Shown: positions 32,651 to 41,500 of the stretch, in pieces | How the letters are laid out: each line of letters starts with the position of its first letter | How positions within the stretch are numbered: position 1 is the stretch's first letter | Origin: DATBGZ01 sp036557785 | GTDB taxonomy: Bacteria; Actinomycetota; Actinomycetes; Mycobacteriales; Micromonosporaceae | Length of the DNA stretch: 64,000 bases | Assembly (NCBI GenBank): GCA_036557785.1 | Contig: DATBGZ010000003.1 | Span: 1-64,000 of the forward strand | Reading direction: 5' to 3' | The notes under the pieces: model-generated | Database searches by the model: none | What the model was told of the DNA's origin: nothing | What the model saw: the letters and a program-made list of their open reading frames with translations, nothing else | Program-made: the position numbers and the translations under genes

Positions 32651-33672
32651 CGCAACCCCGCTCGGATCCGGCGTGGCGCGCCGTCCTGAACCAGCTGATC
32701 TATGGGCTTACCTATGTGCGCGAGCTGGACGATGCGGTCGCGCAGGTCTTCGCGCGGCGCATGATCGAGCGGCGGATCTTCGGCGCCGGCGCGGAGAGCT
32801 ATCACCGCGCGCTCGAGCAGGCCGCCCGCGAGCCTGCCCTGTTCGGGCCCGCAGCGTTGCCCACCGACCACGACGAGCAGGACGTACGGCGGTTCTGCGC
32901 CCGCGTGGTCCACTACCTCGACGTCGGCCAGCCGTGGCCGGACCAGCGCTTCGTCCGGCTGCCGATCACCGCCTGGCCCTGGGAGCAGGCGCCGGTCACG
33001 GCCGTCATCCGCACCGGCATGCACGGCGTGTCCGCGGCAGTCTGGCACGTATTCGAGTTCGTCCATCGCGTCCACGGTGTCATGCCGGTCCTGGTCCTGC
33101 GCCAGCGATCCGGCGATGTCCTCGCGCTCGTGGTACGGACCGGCTCGCCCGCGCAGCGCCGGACCACGGAGTTGAAGGTTCTCCAGGGCGATCCGGGACC
33201 CGCGATCGAATCCTTCGTCGACCTGACCGGGCTGCCCGCCGACGCGGTCGACCGGTCGCCCGCCGAGCCGGCCGCCCGCGAAGGCGAGCCATCGCCCGCT
33301 GTCACGAACGAGCGTGAACTGTTCCGCGTCTTCGTCGCCGACGGCCGGTTGTGGCGGGCCGACACGGGAACGCCTTACGACACCACGCGGGGCGCCACCC
33401 TGCGTCCCGGCCCGCCGCGGGCGATCTTCGTGATGGATCGTCAGGCGAACATCTTCGCGTCCCTTGTGGAGACGATCGGCGAGTTCCACCATACGAGCCT
33501 CGCCTCCGGTGGCCCGGTGGCGGCTGCCGGTGAACTCGTCGTGCGGCGGGGGACGCTGGTCGAGATCTCCGGCCGCTGCCCGACCTATCCGGTCAGTGAC
33601 GCAGAGGTCCAGATCGCGCTGAGCTCACTCCGCGAGCAGGGCCTGCCCACCGCAGGAGTCACCGTCCACTAA
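32647..33672 (+). CDS. partner protein with divergent copy of the FHHSSF domain
   Basis: GTG 32647 overlaps the previous stop by 4 bases and gives 341 residues. Residues 1-200 are a mixed domain I do not recognise (QLIYGLTYVRELDDAVAQVF, VVHYLDVGQPWPDQRFVRLP). Residues 225-341 clearly align with the C-terminus of the preceding protein: FRVFVADGRLWR, AIFVMDRQANIFASL, FHHTSLASGGPVAAAGELVV. The SGHYRP motif is replaced by GRCPTYPV, losing the His-Tyr-Arg-Pro core. No signal peptide, membrane segment or WXG100 fold is visible. It may be an immunity or decoy protein, a chaperone-like partner or a second effector. Confidence 0.6.
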   Translation: MTQPRSDPAWRAVLNQLIYGLTYVRELDDAVAQVFARRMIERRIFGAGAESYHRALEQAAREPALFGPAALPTDHDEQDVRRFCARVVHYLDVGQPWPDQRFVRLPITAWPWEQAPVTAVIRTGMHGVSAAVWHVFEFVHRVHGVMPVLVLRQRSGDVLALVVRTGSPAQRRTTELKVLQGDPGPAIESFVDLTGLPADAVDRSPAEPAAREGEPSPAVTNERELFRVFVADGRLWRADTGTPYDTTRGATLRPGPPRAIFVMDRQANIFASLVETIGEFHHTSLASGGPVAAAGELVVRRGTLVEISGRCPTYPVSDAEVQIALSSLREQGLPTAGVTVH

Positions 33673-33679
33673 GGACCGA

Positions 33680-33693
33680 GGGCCGTACGGCCC
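33680..33693. terminator. short palindrome between convergent genes
   Basis: GGGCCGTACGGCCC is a perfect 14-base palindrome, 7 bases after the end of the type VII-like operon and 6 bases before the end of the convergent formaldehyde dehydrogenase gene. Its position suits a bidirectional terminator, but the stem is short. Confidence 0.35.
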
Positions 33694-33699
33694 GGTGGC

Positions 33700-34920
33700 T
33701 CAGGCGGCTGCCACCAACCCGTGTGGATCGAGGATGAACTTCGTCGCCATGCCACGGTCGAAGTCGGCATAGCCCTGTGGTGCACGTTCCAGCGGGATCA
33801 CCGACGCGTTCACGTTGCGGGCAATGGACGTACGGCCGGCGAGGATCGCCTGCATGAGCGGGCGGTGGTACCGCATCACCGGGCACTGCCCGGTCGTGAA
33901 GGAGTGCGACTTCGCCCACCCCAGCCCGAGCCGGATCGACAGCGACCCCTGCTGCGCCTGCGCTGTCGGCGCGCCCGGGTCGCCGGTCACGTACAGCCCT
34001 GGTATGCCGAGGGATCCGCCCGCCCGCGTGGTCTGCATCAGCGAGTTCAGCACCGTGGCGGGCTCCTCCTTGCCCGCGTCGGCGCCGTGACCATGCGCCT
34101 CGAACCCCACGCAGTCGACGCCGCAGTCGACCTCCGGATCGCCCAGGATCTGCTCGATCTGGTCCTTCGGCTCGCCCCGGGCCACGTCGATGACCTCGCA
34201 GCCGAAGCTGCGTGCCTGCTCGAGCCGGTCCTTGTTGCTGTCGCCCACGATCACCACGGACGCACCGAGCAGGAACGCCGCGGTGGCCGCCGCCAGCCCC
34301 ACCGGACCCGCTCCGGCGATGTACACGGTGGACCCGGTGGTGACGCCGGCACTGACGCAGCCGTGGTATCCCGTCGGGAAGATGTCCGAGAGCATGGTCA
34401 GGTCGCGGATCCGCGCCATCGCCGCGTCCTTGTCGGGGAACCGCAGTGCGTTCCAGTCGGCGTACGGAATCATCACGTACTCGGCCTGGCCGCCTCGCCA
34501 GCCGCCCATGTCGACGTAGCCGTACGCACCGCCGGGTCGTTCCGGGTTCACGGTCAGGCAGACGCCGGTCTTACCCTCCTTGCAGTTGCGGCACCGTCCA
34601 CAGGCGACGTTGAACGGGATCGAGACGAGGTCGCCCACTGCCAGGCGTTCCACATCCCGGCCCTTCTCGATGACCTCCCCGGTGATCTCGTGGCCGAGGA
34701 TCAGACCCTGCGGTGCCGTGGTACGACCGCGCACCATGTGCTGGTCGCTGCCACAGATGTTGCTCGCCACCACCTTGAGGATGACGCCGTGCGGGCACTG
34801 CCGGTCCACGTTGCTCGGCGGCACGCCCGGCCCGGCCCGCAGCACGAGCTCGGGATAGTCGACCGACTCCACGGTGACCTGTCCGGGGCCTTGGTAGACC
34901 ACGGCCCTGTTACCGGGCAT
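33700..34920 (-). CDS. fdhA: glutathione-independent formaldehyde dehydrogenase
   Basis: ATG 34920 (TTG 34929 also possible) gives 406 residues. It is a long medium-chain zinc dehydrogenase of the FdhA type: catalytic zinc ICGSDQHMVRGRT and GHEITGEV, structural zinc CGRCRNCKEGKTGVC, and NAD-binding IAGAGPVGLAAATAA. The GAYGYVDMGGWRGGQAEYVM insert and the long C-terminal part are characteristic of formaldehyde dismutase/dehydrogenases with tightly bound NAD. It oxidises formaldehyde to formate without a thiol cofactor. It lies 5 bases after the upstream heme-binding-type gene, so the two form an operon. Confidence 0.92.
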   Translation of the reverse strand: MPGNRAVVYQGPGQVTVESVDYPELVLRAGPGVPPSNVDRQCPHGVILKVVASNICGSDQHMVRGRTTAPQGLILGHEITGEVIEKGRDVERLAVGDLVSIPFNVACGRCRNCKEGKTGVCLTVNPERPGGAYGYVDMGGWRGGQAEYVMIPYADWNALRFPDKDAAMARIRDLTMLSDIFPTGYHGCVSAGVTTGSTVYIAGAGPVGLAAATAAFLLGASVVIVGDSNKDRLEQARSFGCEVIDVARGEPKDQIEQILGDPEVDCGVDCVGFEAHGHGADAGKEEPATVLNSLMQTTRAGGSLGIPGLYVTGDPGAPTAQAQQGSLSIRLGLGWAKSHSFTTGQCPVMRYHRPLMQAILAGRTSIARNVNASVIPLERAPQGYADFDRGMATKFILDPHGLVAAA

Positions 34921-34925
34921 GGCGC

Positions 34926-35348
34926 TCAACCCTTCCGTACGAACGCCATCGCCGCGGCTTCGGCCACAGCCTGGTCCTGCTTGCCGTCGCCGCCGCTGAC
35001 CCCGACCGCTCCGACGACCTCGCCGTTATGGATCAGCGGCATCCCACCCGCGAAGATCATGATGCGGCCGTGGTTGGACGCGTGGATGCCATAGAACTGG
35101 TTGTTGGGCTGGGCATTGGGCGCCAGTGCCTCGGTGGGCAGGTCGAATGCCCGCGCCGTGAATGCCTTGTTGATGGATATGTCGATGCTGCCGAGCCAGG
35201 CGCCGTCCATCCGCTCGTGCGCGATCAGGTTGCCACCCACGTCGACGACAGCGATGTTCATGGGTTGGCCCATCTCCCGGGCCGCGTCCTCACCTGCCGC
35301 GATCACCCGCTTGGCGTCCTCAAGGCTCGCGCTGGTCTGCTGCCGCAT
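34926..35348 (-). CDS. GlcG/HbpS-family protein
   Basis: ATG 35348 with GGGGGAC upstream gives 140 residues. The family fold is recognisable: SLEDAKRVIAAGEDAAREMG, then MNIAVVDVGGNLIAHERMDG, KAFTARAFDLPTEAL, MIFAGGMPLIHNGEVVGAVG and VSGGDGKQDQAVAEAA. HbpS in Streptomyces is a heme-binding redox sensor; GlcG proteins often sit beside alcohol or glycolate metabolism genes with unclear roles. There is no signal peptide. It is the first gene of an operon with fdhA, suggesting a role tied to the dehydrogenase. Confidence 0.85.
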   Translation of the reverse strand: MRQQTSASLEDAKRVIAAGEDAAREMGQPMNIAVVDVGGNLIAHERMDGAWLGSIDISINKAFTARAFDLPTEALAPNAQPNNQFYGIHASNHGRIMIFAGGMPLIHNGEVVGAVGVSGGDGKQDQAVAEAAAMAFVRKG

Positions 35349-35638
35349 GGCGTCCCCCGTCCATCCAGTCCCGTGCGGCACCGCCGCCACTGGCACCACG
35401 CAGGTCACGCCAATGGGACGGTGGCACGCATCTCGTCGTGCCGACGTGGCAACGCTACGCCCGGGCCACGCGCGGAAGCCGCCGTTTGCCAGAGCGGCTC
35501 GTGCCCTACCCATCGCGGACTTGGCAGAACGCCACCCTGCGCGGGTTGCGGGCCATCGCACCTCTACCTCGGTCTCGTCACCCCGTGGGGCAGTCTACCG
35601 GCGCGCTCCTGCCGAGTGGTTGCGGCATGCTGTACACC

Positions 35639-36250
35639 ATGGTGGATCTGGGTAGCGTCGAGCGCTTCGTGGCGGCGAGCAACGGCTTCGCGCGAGTCCT
35701 GCGCGTGGTCGGTTCCGATCAGTGGGCGGCGCGCACTCCCTGTTCGGAGTGGGACATCCGCGCCCTGGCCAACCACGTGGCTGCGGGCAACCTCAACTAC
35801 GTCCGACTGCTGGACGGCGCCACGGCCGCCGACTTCCTACGGATGCGTGACGCCGACGCGCTTGGCTCTGACCCGACCGCGAGCTTCGACGCCTCGGTAC
35901 GCGAGTGTGCACTGGCGTTTGCCCGGCCCGGCGCGCTCGACCGCGTCGTCGACCACCCCTCCGGCCGGCTTGTCGGCGGGCAGGCCCTCGCGGTGCGGAC
36001 CACAGACACGGTCATCCACACCTGGGATCTGGCGCGGGCCGCCGGCGCCGACGACTCACTCGACCCACAACTCCTGACGTGGATCGATGCGAATATCCAC
36101 GACATCTACGCCGGCATGGCCGAGACGCCGGTCTCGCAGGAGTCGACGCATCGGTTCTACGCCGCGCCGGTCCGCGAGCTCGGCACTGACGCCCCACTCC
36201 AGGACCGCCTGCTGCACCTCTTCGGCCGCGACCTCGCCTGGACTGGATGA
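35639..36250 (+). CDS. TIGR03086-family DinB-like metal-binding protein
   Basis: ATG 35639 (ATG 35627 is an alternative) gives 203 residues. It matches the TIGR03086 group of the DinB/MDMPI superfamily: TPCSEWDIRALANHVAAGNL near residues 33-52 with the metal-binding His, VVDHPSGRLVGGQALAVRTT, and DTVIHTWDLARAAGADDSLD with the second conserved His. Family members are probably mycothiol-linked enzymes of unknown substrate. A second, more distant superfamily member lies at 5609-6427. It is divergent from the fdhA operon. Confidence 0.85.
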   Translation: MVDLGSVERFVAASNGFARVLRVVGSDQWAARTPCSEWDIRALANHVAAGNLNYVRLLDGATAADFLRMRDADALGSDPTASFDASVRECALAFARPGALDRVVDHPSGRLVGGQALAVRTTDTVIHTWDLARAAGADDSLDPQLLTWIDANIHDIYAGMAETPVSQESTHRFYAAPVRELGTDAPLQDRLLHLFGRDLAWTG

Positions 36251-36471
36251 CCGGCCTGCGGTTCCACTGTGGATGATCCTGTCGCACGACGGATCTCTCC
36301 TGAGACCCATCTCACAGCGTAAGCCGTAACCTCGGCGTGCTCGGGTGTACGCGACGGGCGTCTGGGTAAAGACCAGGCGTGAATGTCACAGGACTGTCAT
36401 GCCTTTGCCGCGGGGATGCCACCTCGGTTGCCGAGGCTCTGCCGTGGCAACGAGACGGAGGCGGCGACCTG

Positions 36472-37146
36472 GTGGCGACCCGGCGGAACGTTGACGCGAC
36501 AACCGATGCACGACGGCCCGGCGTGTCGGGCGCGACGGTACCTGTGCTCGTGGTAGACGTCGGAGACGTACTCATCCACACGAGCAACGGTGCCCAGTAC
36601 CACGAGCTGGCCCGCAGAACCGGTCTTCACCCGCAGGGAGTCGCCCAACTCGTCGAGGCTTCCGGGCTTCCCCACGCCCTCGAGTGCGGAGAGATAGCAG
36701 ACGTCGAGTTCATCGATGCGGTGCGAGAACTGCTCTCGTGGACCAGGCTGACGCGTCAGGACGTCTGGCAGAGCTGGGCCGCGGTGCTGGTGGGCATCGA
36801 ACCAATCGTGGCCGGCGTGGTCGCCCGGTGGGCCGCCGAGCACCGGCTCGTCCTGGCGAGCAACACGAACGCGCTACACTGGCCGGTTGTCTGCCGGATG
36901 CTCGAGCAGGCCGGTATCACGGCGCCGGCATTCCTGTCGTTCCAGATGGGCGTCACGAAGCCTGATCCACGTTTCTTCGCGCGGATCATCGATGACGATC
37001 CGTCCTGGTACGCGTCGGCGCACTTCGTCGACGATCGTCTCGACAACGTCGCGGCCGCAACGGCCTGCGGCTTTGACGGCTGGTTGCACCGCGACCCCGT
37101 CGCGACCGCCGCCTTCCTGAGCGCTGTTCTCGCCGACACCAGTTGA
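36472..37146 (+). CDS. HAD-superfamily hydrolase
   Basis: GTG 36472, with GGAGG about 10 bases upstream, is the best start and gives 224 residues; the frame is open back to GTG 36379. HAD motif I is VLVVDVGDVLIHT, motif II is VLASNTN, the motif III lysine is in GVTKPDPRFF and motif IV is HFVDDRLDNV. It resembles small phosphatase-like HADs (YihX group). It precedes the glycosyltransferase by 49 bases and may be cotranscribed with it. A hairpin of uncertain meaning lies 23 bases upstream (36417-36449). Confidence 0.85.
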   Translation: MATRRNVDATTDARRPGVSGATVPVLVVDVGDVLIHTSNGAQYHELARRTGLHPQGVAQLVEASGLPHALECGEIADVEFIDAVRELLSWTRLTRQDVWQSWAAVLVGIEPIVAGVVARWAAEHRLVLASNTNALHWPVVCRMLEQAGITAPAFLSFQMGVTKPDPRFFARIIDDDPSWYASAHFVDDRLDNVAAATACGFDGWLHRDPVATAAFLSAVLADTS

Positions 37147-37195
37147 CCGAGCGCGCGCGAAAGGCGGATCCCTGTCCCCGGACGAAAGGCACCTG

Positions 37196-38425
37196 ATGTC
37201 CACTGTGGTGATTGACGTTCGTGCTAACCATGACACCGGCGTCTCCCGGTTCGGTCTGGGCAGCCTCGCGGCCGCCGCACCGTTGCTGACGGAGGCGGGA
37301 TTCAGGATCACCGTCGTCACCCAGGCCCATCAGATGGACCGGGCTCGCCGGGCGGTGCACGGCTGCGACGCGACCGTGCTGTGCTGCCCGGACGAGCAGA
37401 CCGGTTTCGTGCGGCGCTCGCCCTGGCTGCGTCGACTGCTGAGCACGACTCCCGTGGACCTCTACTACACCTCGCACTACCTGCTCGACCGGCACTGCCC
37501 GGTGCCGTACGCCTTCACCATCCACGATCTGACCCGGATCCACTTTCCTGAGCTCAGCTACACGGACACGACGTTCGTGAAGAAGTTCGGCCGCGCCGAG
37601 CTGGCGCTCATCCGCGACGAGCTGACGGCGCTCACCGGCAGCGACGGCGCTGCCGAGCAGGTGTTTCCGCGCTACTTCCGTGCCATTACCCGCTACCTCG
37701 CGGCTCGGGCCGCCACGGTCGTGACCGTCTCGCAGACGGTCGCTGAGGACATCGAGAGTGTGCTCGATGTGGATCAGGGCCGCGTCGCCGTGGTCCCCTG
37801 CCTGGTGGACACCGCCGTGTTCGGCCCGCAGCCGGCCCAGGCGGTGGAGCGGGTCCGGCGCTCACTGCGCCTGTCCGGACCGTACCTGCTCTTCGTCGGT
37901 CTCACCCATCCCAACAAGCGCACCGGCTGGCTGCTGCGACAACTGCTCGCGGCCCGGCACCGGTTCCCCGCCGACGCCCGCCTGGTCGCCGTGGGCGGCC
38001 ATGCCGAACGTACGCCTGAGATAACCTCCGCGGTGGCCGACTACGACGCGTCCGATTTCGTCGTCTACACCGGACGCGTCAGCGACGCCGACCTCGCCGC
38101 ACTCTACAGTGGAGCGTCCGCCCTCGTGACCGCCTCGATCAGCGAGGGCAGCAACCTGCCCGCACAGGAGGCGATGGCGTGCGGGTGCCCGGTGATCGCC
38201 ACGGACATCCCGACCCACCGGGAGACCCTGCAGGGCGCGGCGGCCCTGTTCCCGCCCCACCGCGGTGAGGCGCTCGCCGAGCTCGCCGGGCGCGCGCTGC
38301 GCGGCCAGGTGCCGGGCAACCCGCGCGGCTACCGGGCTTCGCGGACCGACGAGGTCGGGGCCGCCCTCGTCGACGCGCTCTACGCCGCCCGTGCCTCGAG
38401 GATGGCGAGGTCCCGCTCGGCGTAG
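37196..38425 (+). CDS. GT4-family glycosyltransferase
   Basis: ATG 37196 with GAAAGG eight bases upstream gives 409 residues. It has the two Rossmann domains of GT-B enzymes. The donor-binding region is FVGLTHPNKRTGWLL and VAVGGHAERTPE, and the E-x7-E motif is in SEGSNLPAQEAMACGCPVIA. It transfers a nucleotide-activated sugar to an unknown acceptor with retention of configuration. There is no signal peptide, so it is cytoplasmic. It follows the HAD gene and precedes the fused ABC exporter by 112 bases, which hints at export of a glycosylated product. Confidence 0.88.
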   Translation: MSTVVIDVRANHDTGVSRFGLGSLAAAAPLLTEAGFRITVVTQAHQMDRARRAVHGCDATVLCCPDEQTGFVRRSPWLRRLLSTTPVDLYYTSHYLLDRHCPVPYAFTIHDLTRIHFPELSYTDTTFVKKFGRAELALIRDELTALTGSDGAAEQVFPRYFRAITRYLAARAATVVTVSQTVAEDIESVLDVDQGRVAVVPCLVDTAVFGPQPAQAVERVRRSLRLSGPYLLFVGLTHPNKRTGWLLRQLLAARHRFPADARLVAVGGHAERTPEITSAVADYDASDFVVYTGRVSDADLAALYSGASALVTASISEGSNLPAQEAMACGCPVIATDIPTHRETLQGAAALFPPHRGEALAELAGRALRGQVPGNPRGYRASRTDEVGAALVDALYAARASRMARSRSA

Positions 38426-38537
38426 AGGCGGTGCTCCCACTCCTCGTTCACGATGATGCGCAGACACGTACGGACGAAATCCGGTTGCCGGCCCGGGAGC
38501 GTGCCGCGAGGCTGTAGGTCCGACCTCGGAGCGTCCC

Positions 38538-41500
38538 GTGAATCTCCTGCGCGACCTGTGGACCGCCTCCCCGCGGCGAACCGCGGTGGTGGCGGTACTG
38601 GTGTTTCTCGGGGCAGCGGCGCAGGCCGGATCGGCTCCCCTCGCCGGGCAGGTGCTCGTGCACCGATCGCCGGTCGCCTTCGTGGTCCTGGCCGTGATGC
38701 TCGCCACGGCGGTCCTCGCCGATGTCGCGGTCGGGCTGCTCATGGCCCGCCTCACGTCCGACTGGACCGCCGCGGTCCGCCGGTCCCTGTGCCGGGTCGC
38801 CTTCGGTCAGGAACTGCCGCGGCTGGAGACCACGCCGGTGGGGGAACTGCTCGACCGCATCGACAACGACGTCTACAACGTCGGGTCCCAACTGCGCGGC
38901 CCTGGCCGCAACCTGGCGGTCGCGATGACGGCGGCTGCCCTGTCACTGATCACGGCACTGATCATCTGGTGGCCGGCCGGTGTCGGGATGACCGTGCTGG
39001 CCGCCGTGCTGGTGTTGAGTCTGCGCCGGCGGATTCGAGCGCTCGGCCCGGCGCAGGTCGCCGAGGAGGAGGCGTGGTCCGATGTCGCCGCGGTCACCGA
39101 GGAGGCGATCCACGGGCAGGACGACGTTCGCACCAGCCTGGCCCGGCCGTACGTCCTGGGGCTCTTCGCCCGGCGCAGCAGTGAGCTGCTCGCCAGGGGT
39201 CGCCGAGTCTGGCGGCTGACCGCGGGGGTCTCAGCCGTGGCGTCCTCGGTGACCCGACTGGCGATCGTCGGCGTGGTGGTCGCGGCCGCGATCCTGCTCA
39301 CCCGACCAGGTGCCGACGCGGCCCGCCTGACCAGCGTCTGGCTGCTGGTGCTCGCGTTCGTCGGCACGGTCGAGCACCTGTCGCGGCTGATCCCGGAACT
39401 GCAGACGGCACTGGGCTCGTGGCGTCGGGTCCGGTCGCTGGCTGAGTCACCCCAGGAACCGGCGGGCGGGGCGGTGCCAGCCGATGGCGATCTGCGGGTA
39501 CGAGGCCTGACCTTCCACTACGCCGACGATCCGGCCATGCCCGTCCTGCGGGATGTCAGCCTGACGTTCCACCGTGGACGGTCCTACGCCGTCATCGGCC
39601 GGACCGGTTCGGGCAAGTCGACGCTGACCAGGATCCTCACCAGGGCCGTCGACGTGCCGCGGGGCACGGTGTTCCTCGGCGGCACCGACCTGCTCGACCT
39701 CGATCTGGAGCAGCTGCGTCGCTGGGTCGCGATCGTGCCGCAACGGACCGACATCCTCGCCGGCACCCTCGCCGAGAACGTGGCGCTCTTCGATCCCGCG
39801 TTCCTGCCCCAGGCGGAACGAGCGCTGGCCGAGCTCGGCCTATCGTCCTGGGTGGATGATCTCCCGCATGGCATCGACACCCGACTGGGTGACGGAGGCC
39901 ACGTACTTTCGGCGGGCCAGGCACAGCTTGTCGCCTTCGCGCGCATCCTCGTTCGTGACCCACGCATCGTGATCCTCGACGAGGCCACCGCACGGATGGA
40001 TCCGGTCACCGAGACCCGGGTGCAACGGGCGACCGACCGGCTGTTGCGCGGCCGCATCGGCATCATCATCGCCCATCGCCTGTCATCAGTGCAGCGATGC
40101 GATGAGGTCGTCGTGCTGGCTGACGGCGAGGTGGTCGAGGCGGGTCCGCTGGTCGCTTCCCGGCGGTTCGCCGCCCTGCTCGAGGCGAGCGAGGCGGTCG
40201 AGGCCGAGGCCCACAGCGACAGCCCGGCCCTCGTCGGCGCACGGGTCGTGGCCGGGGACGGGACGGAACCAGTCGTGGTCGCGGCTGGTCGTACGGGTAC
40301 GACCACTGTGGAGCCTCGCGCGTCCGTGGAGCCGCTGGCCGTACCGGTCAAGGCCGAGCCTCCGCCGCTTCCGCCACCGGCGCCCGTGCGTACGCTGCGG
40401 GAGCTCATCCGGCTCACCCTCAACGATGCGCGCTTCGGTGTGGTCTCGGTGGCCGTGTTCCTGTTGATGGTCTACCTCGGCACGGACGGGATCCTGCTGC
40501 CGTACCTGTGGGCGATCCTCGTCGACGGCGTGGGCAGCCTGTTCTGGCCCGCCGCCGCGATCGTGGCCGCGAGCCTGATCTATGCCGCCGGGCCGACGTT
40601 CACCTCTCGGTGGTACCCGGAGTGGTGGGTGCGCCAGATGCTGCGCATCAACGTGCGACTGGTCCATGGCCAGACCGGACCGCGCCGGGTCAGCAACCAC
40701 ACCGCGGCGGAGGTGGTCGCCCAGGCCGGAGATACAGAGCGGGTCGTCTTTCTCGCCGACAACATCGTCGACCAGACGATCTCGGTCTTCGTGATCATTG
40801 GCATGACGGCGGTCACCGGCACCGTGGTGCCGGCGCTGTTCTTCCTCGCCACGATGGTCGTGTCGGGCGCCATCGCGACCGTCTTCGGCCCGGCGCTCGA
40901 ACGCTCCGGACGCCGTACGGTCGCTTCGCGCGCCGCGTTCGCCACCGCTCTCGCCTCGTGCCTGACCGCGGCACGAACGGTCAAGCTCGCGGGCGCCACG
41001 GTTCCGGTTCTCGATCACCTCGCGCGCCTGGACCGCGTCCGTAGCGACCGGCAGCGCAACGAGGTCGCTATGCAGGTGCTCGCCCGGTCGACGCCGGCAC
41101 TGCTCAGCGGCCTGCTGCCGATCGGTGTCTGGGCGCTGTTCCTGGGCGGCCACCTCTCGGCGGGGGCGACGCTCGTGGCGGTCTCGACCCTCAGCTCGGC
41201 GCGGTGGTTCGCGTGGACGGCTGCCTCGCTCGTCTCGGGCATGCCCTCGGCCCGGGTATGGACCCGGCGCACGGTGGCGATGGGAGGCGAGTCGGCCTAC
41301 TCCGCGTCGGTGCCGGGTGTCGACTTGTCTGCTGGGACCGGCCCGGCCCCGGCAGCCGTACCCCGGCATGCGCTGCAGGCGTTGGAGTTGCGCTCGTTCA
41401 CTGCCGTGCACGAGGACGGTACCGTAGGCGCCCACGATGTCGACCTGACCGTCCACCGTGGAGAGTTGGTGCTCGTCCTCGGACCGGTGGGATCGGGCAA

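Noticed and set aside
36417..36449. Known riboswitch upstream of the HAD gene
   Set aside because: Only nested short stems are present; none of the conserved cores of cobalamin, TPP, SAM, c-di-AMP or ydaO-type classes could be recognised, so it is left as an unassigned structure.
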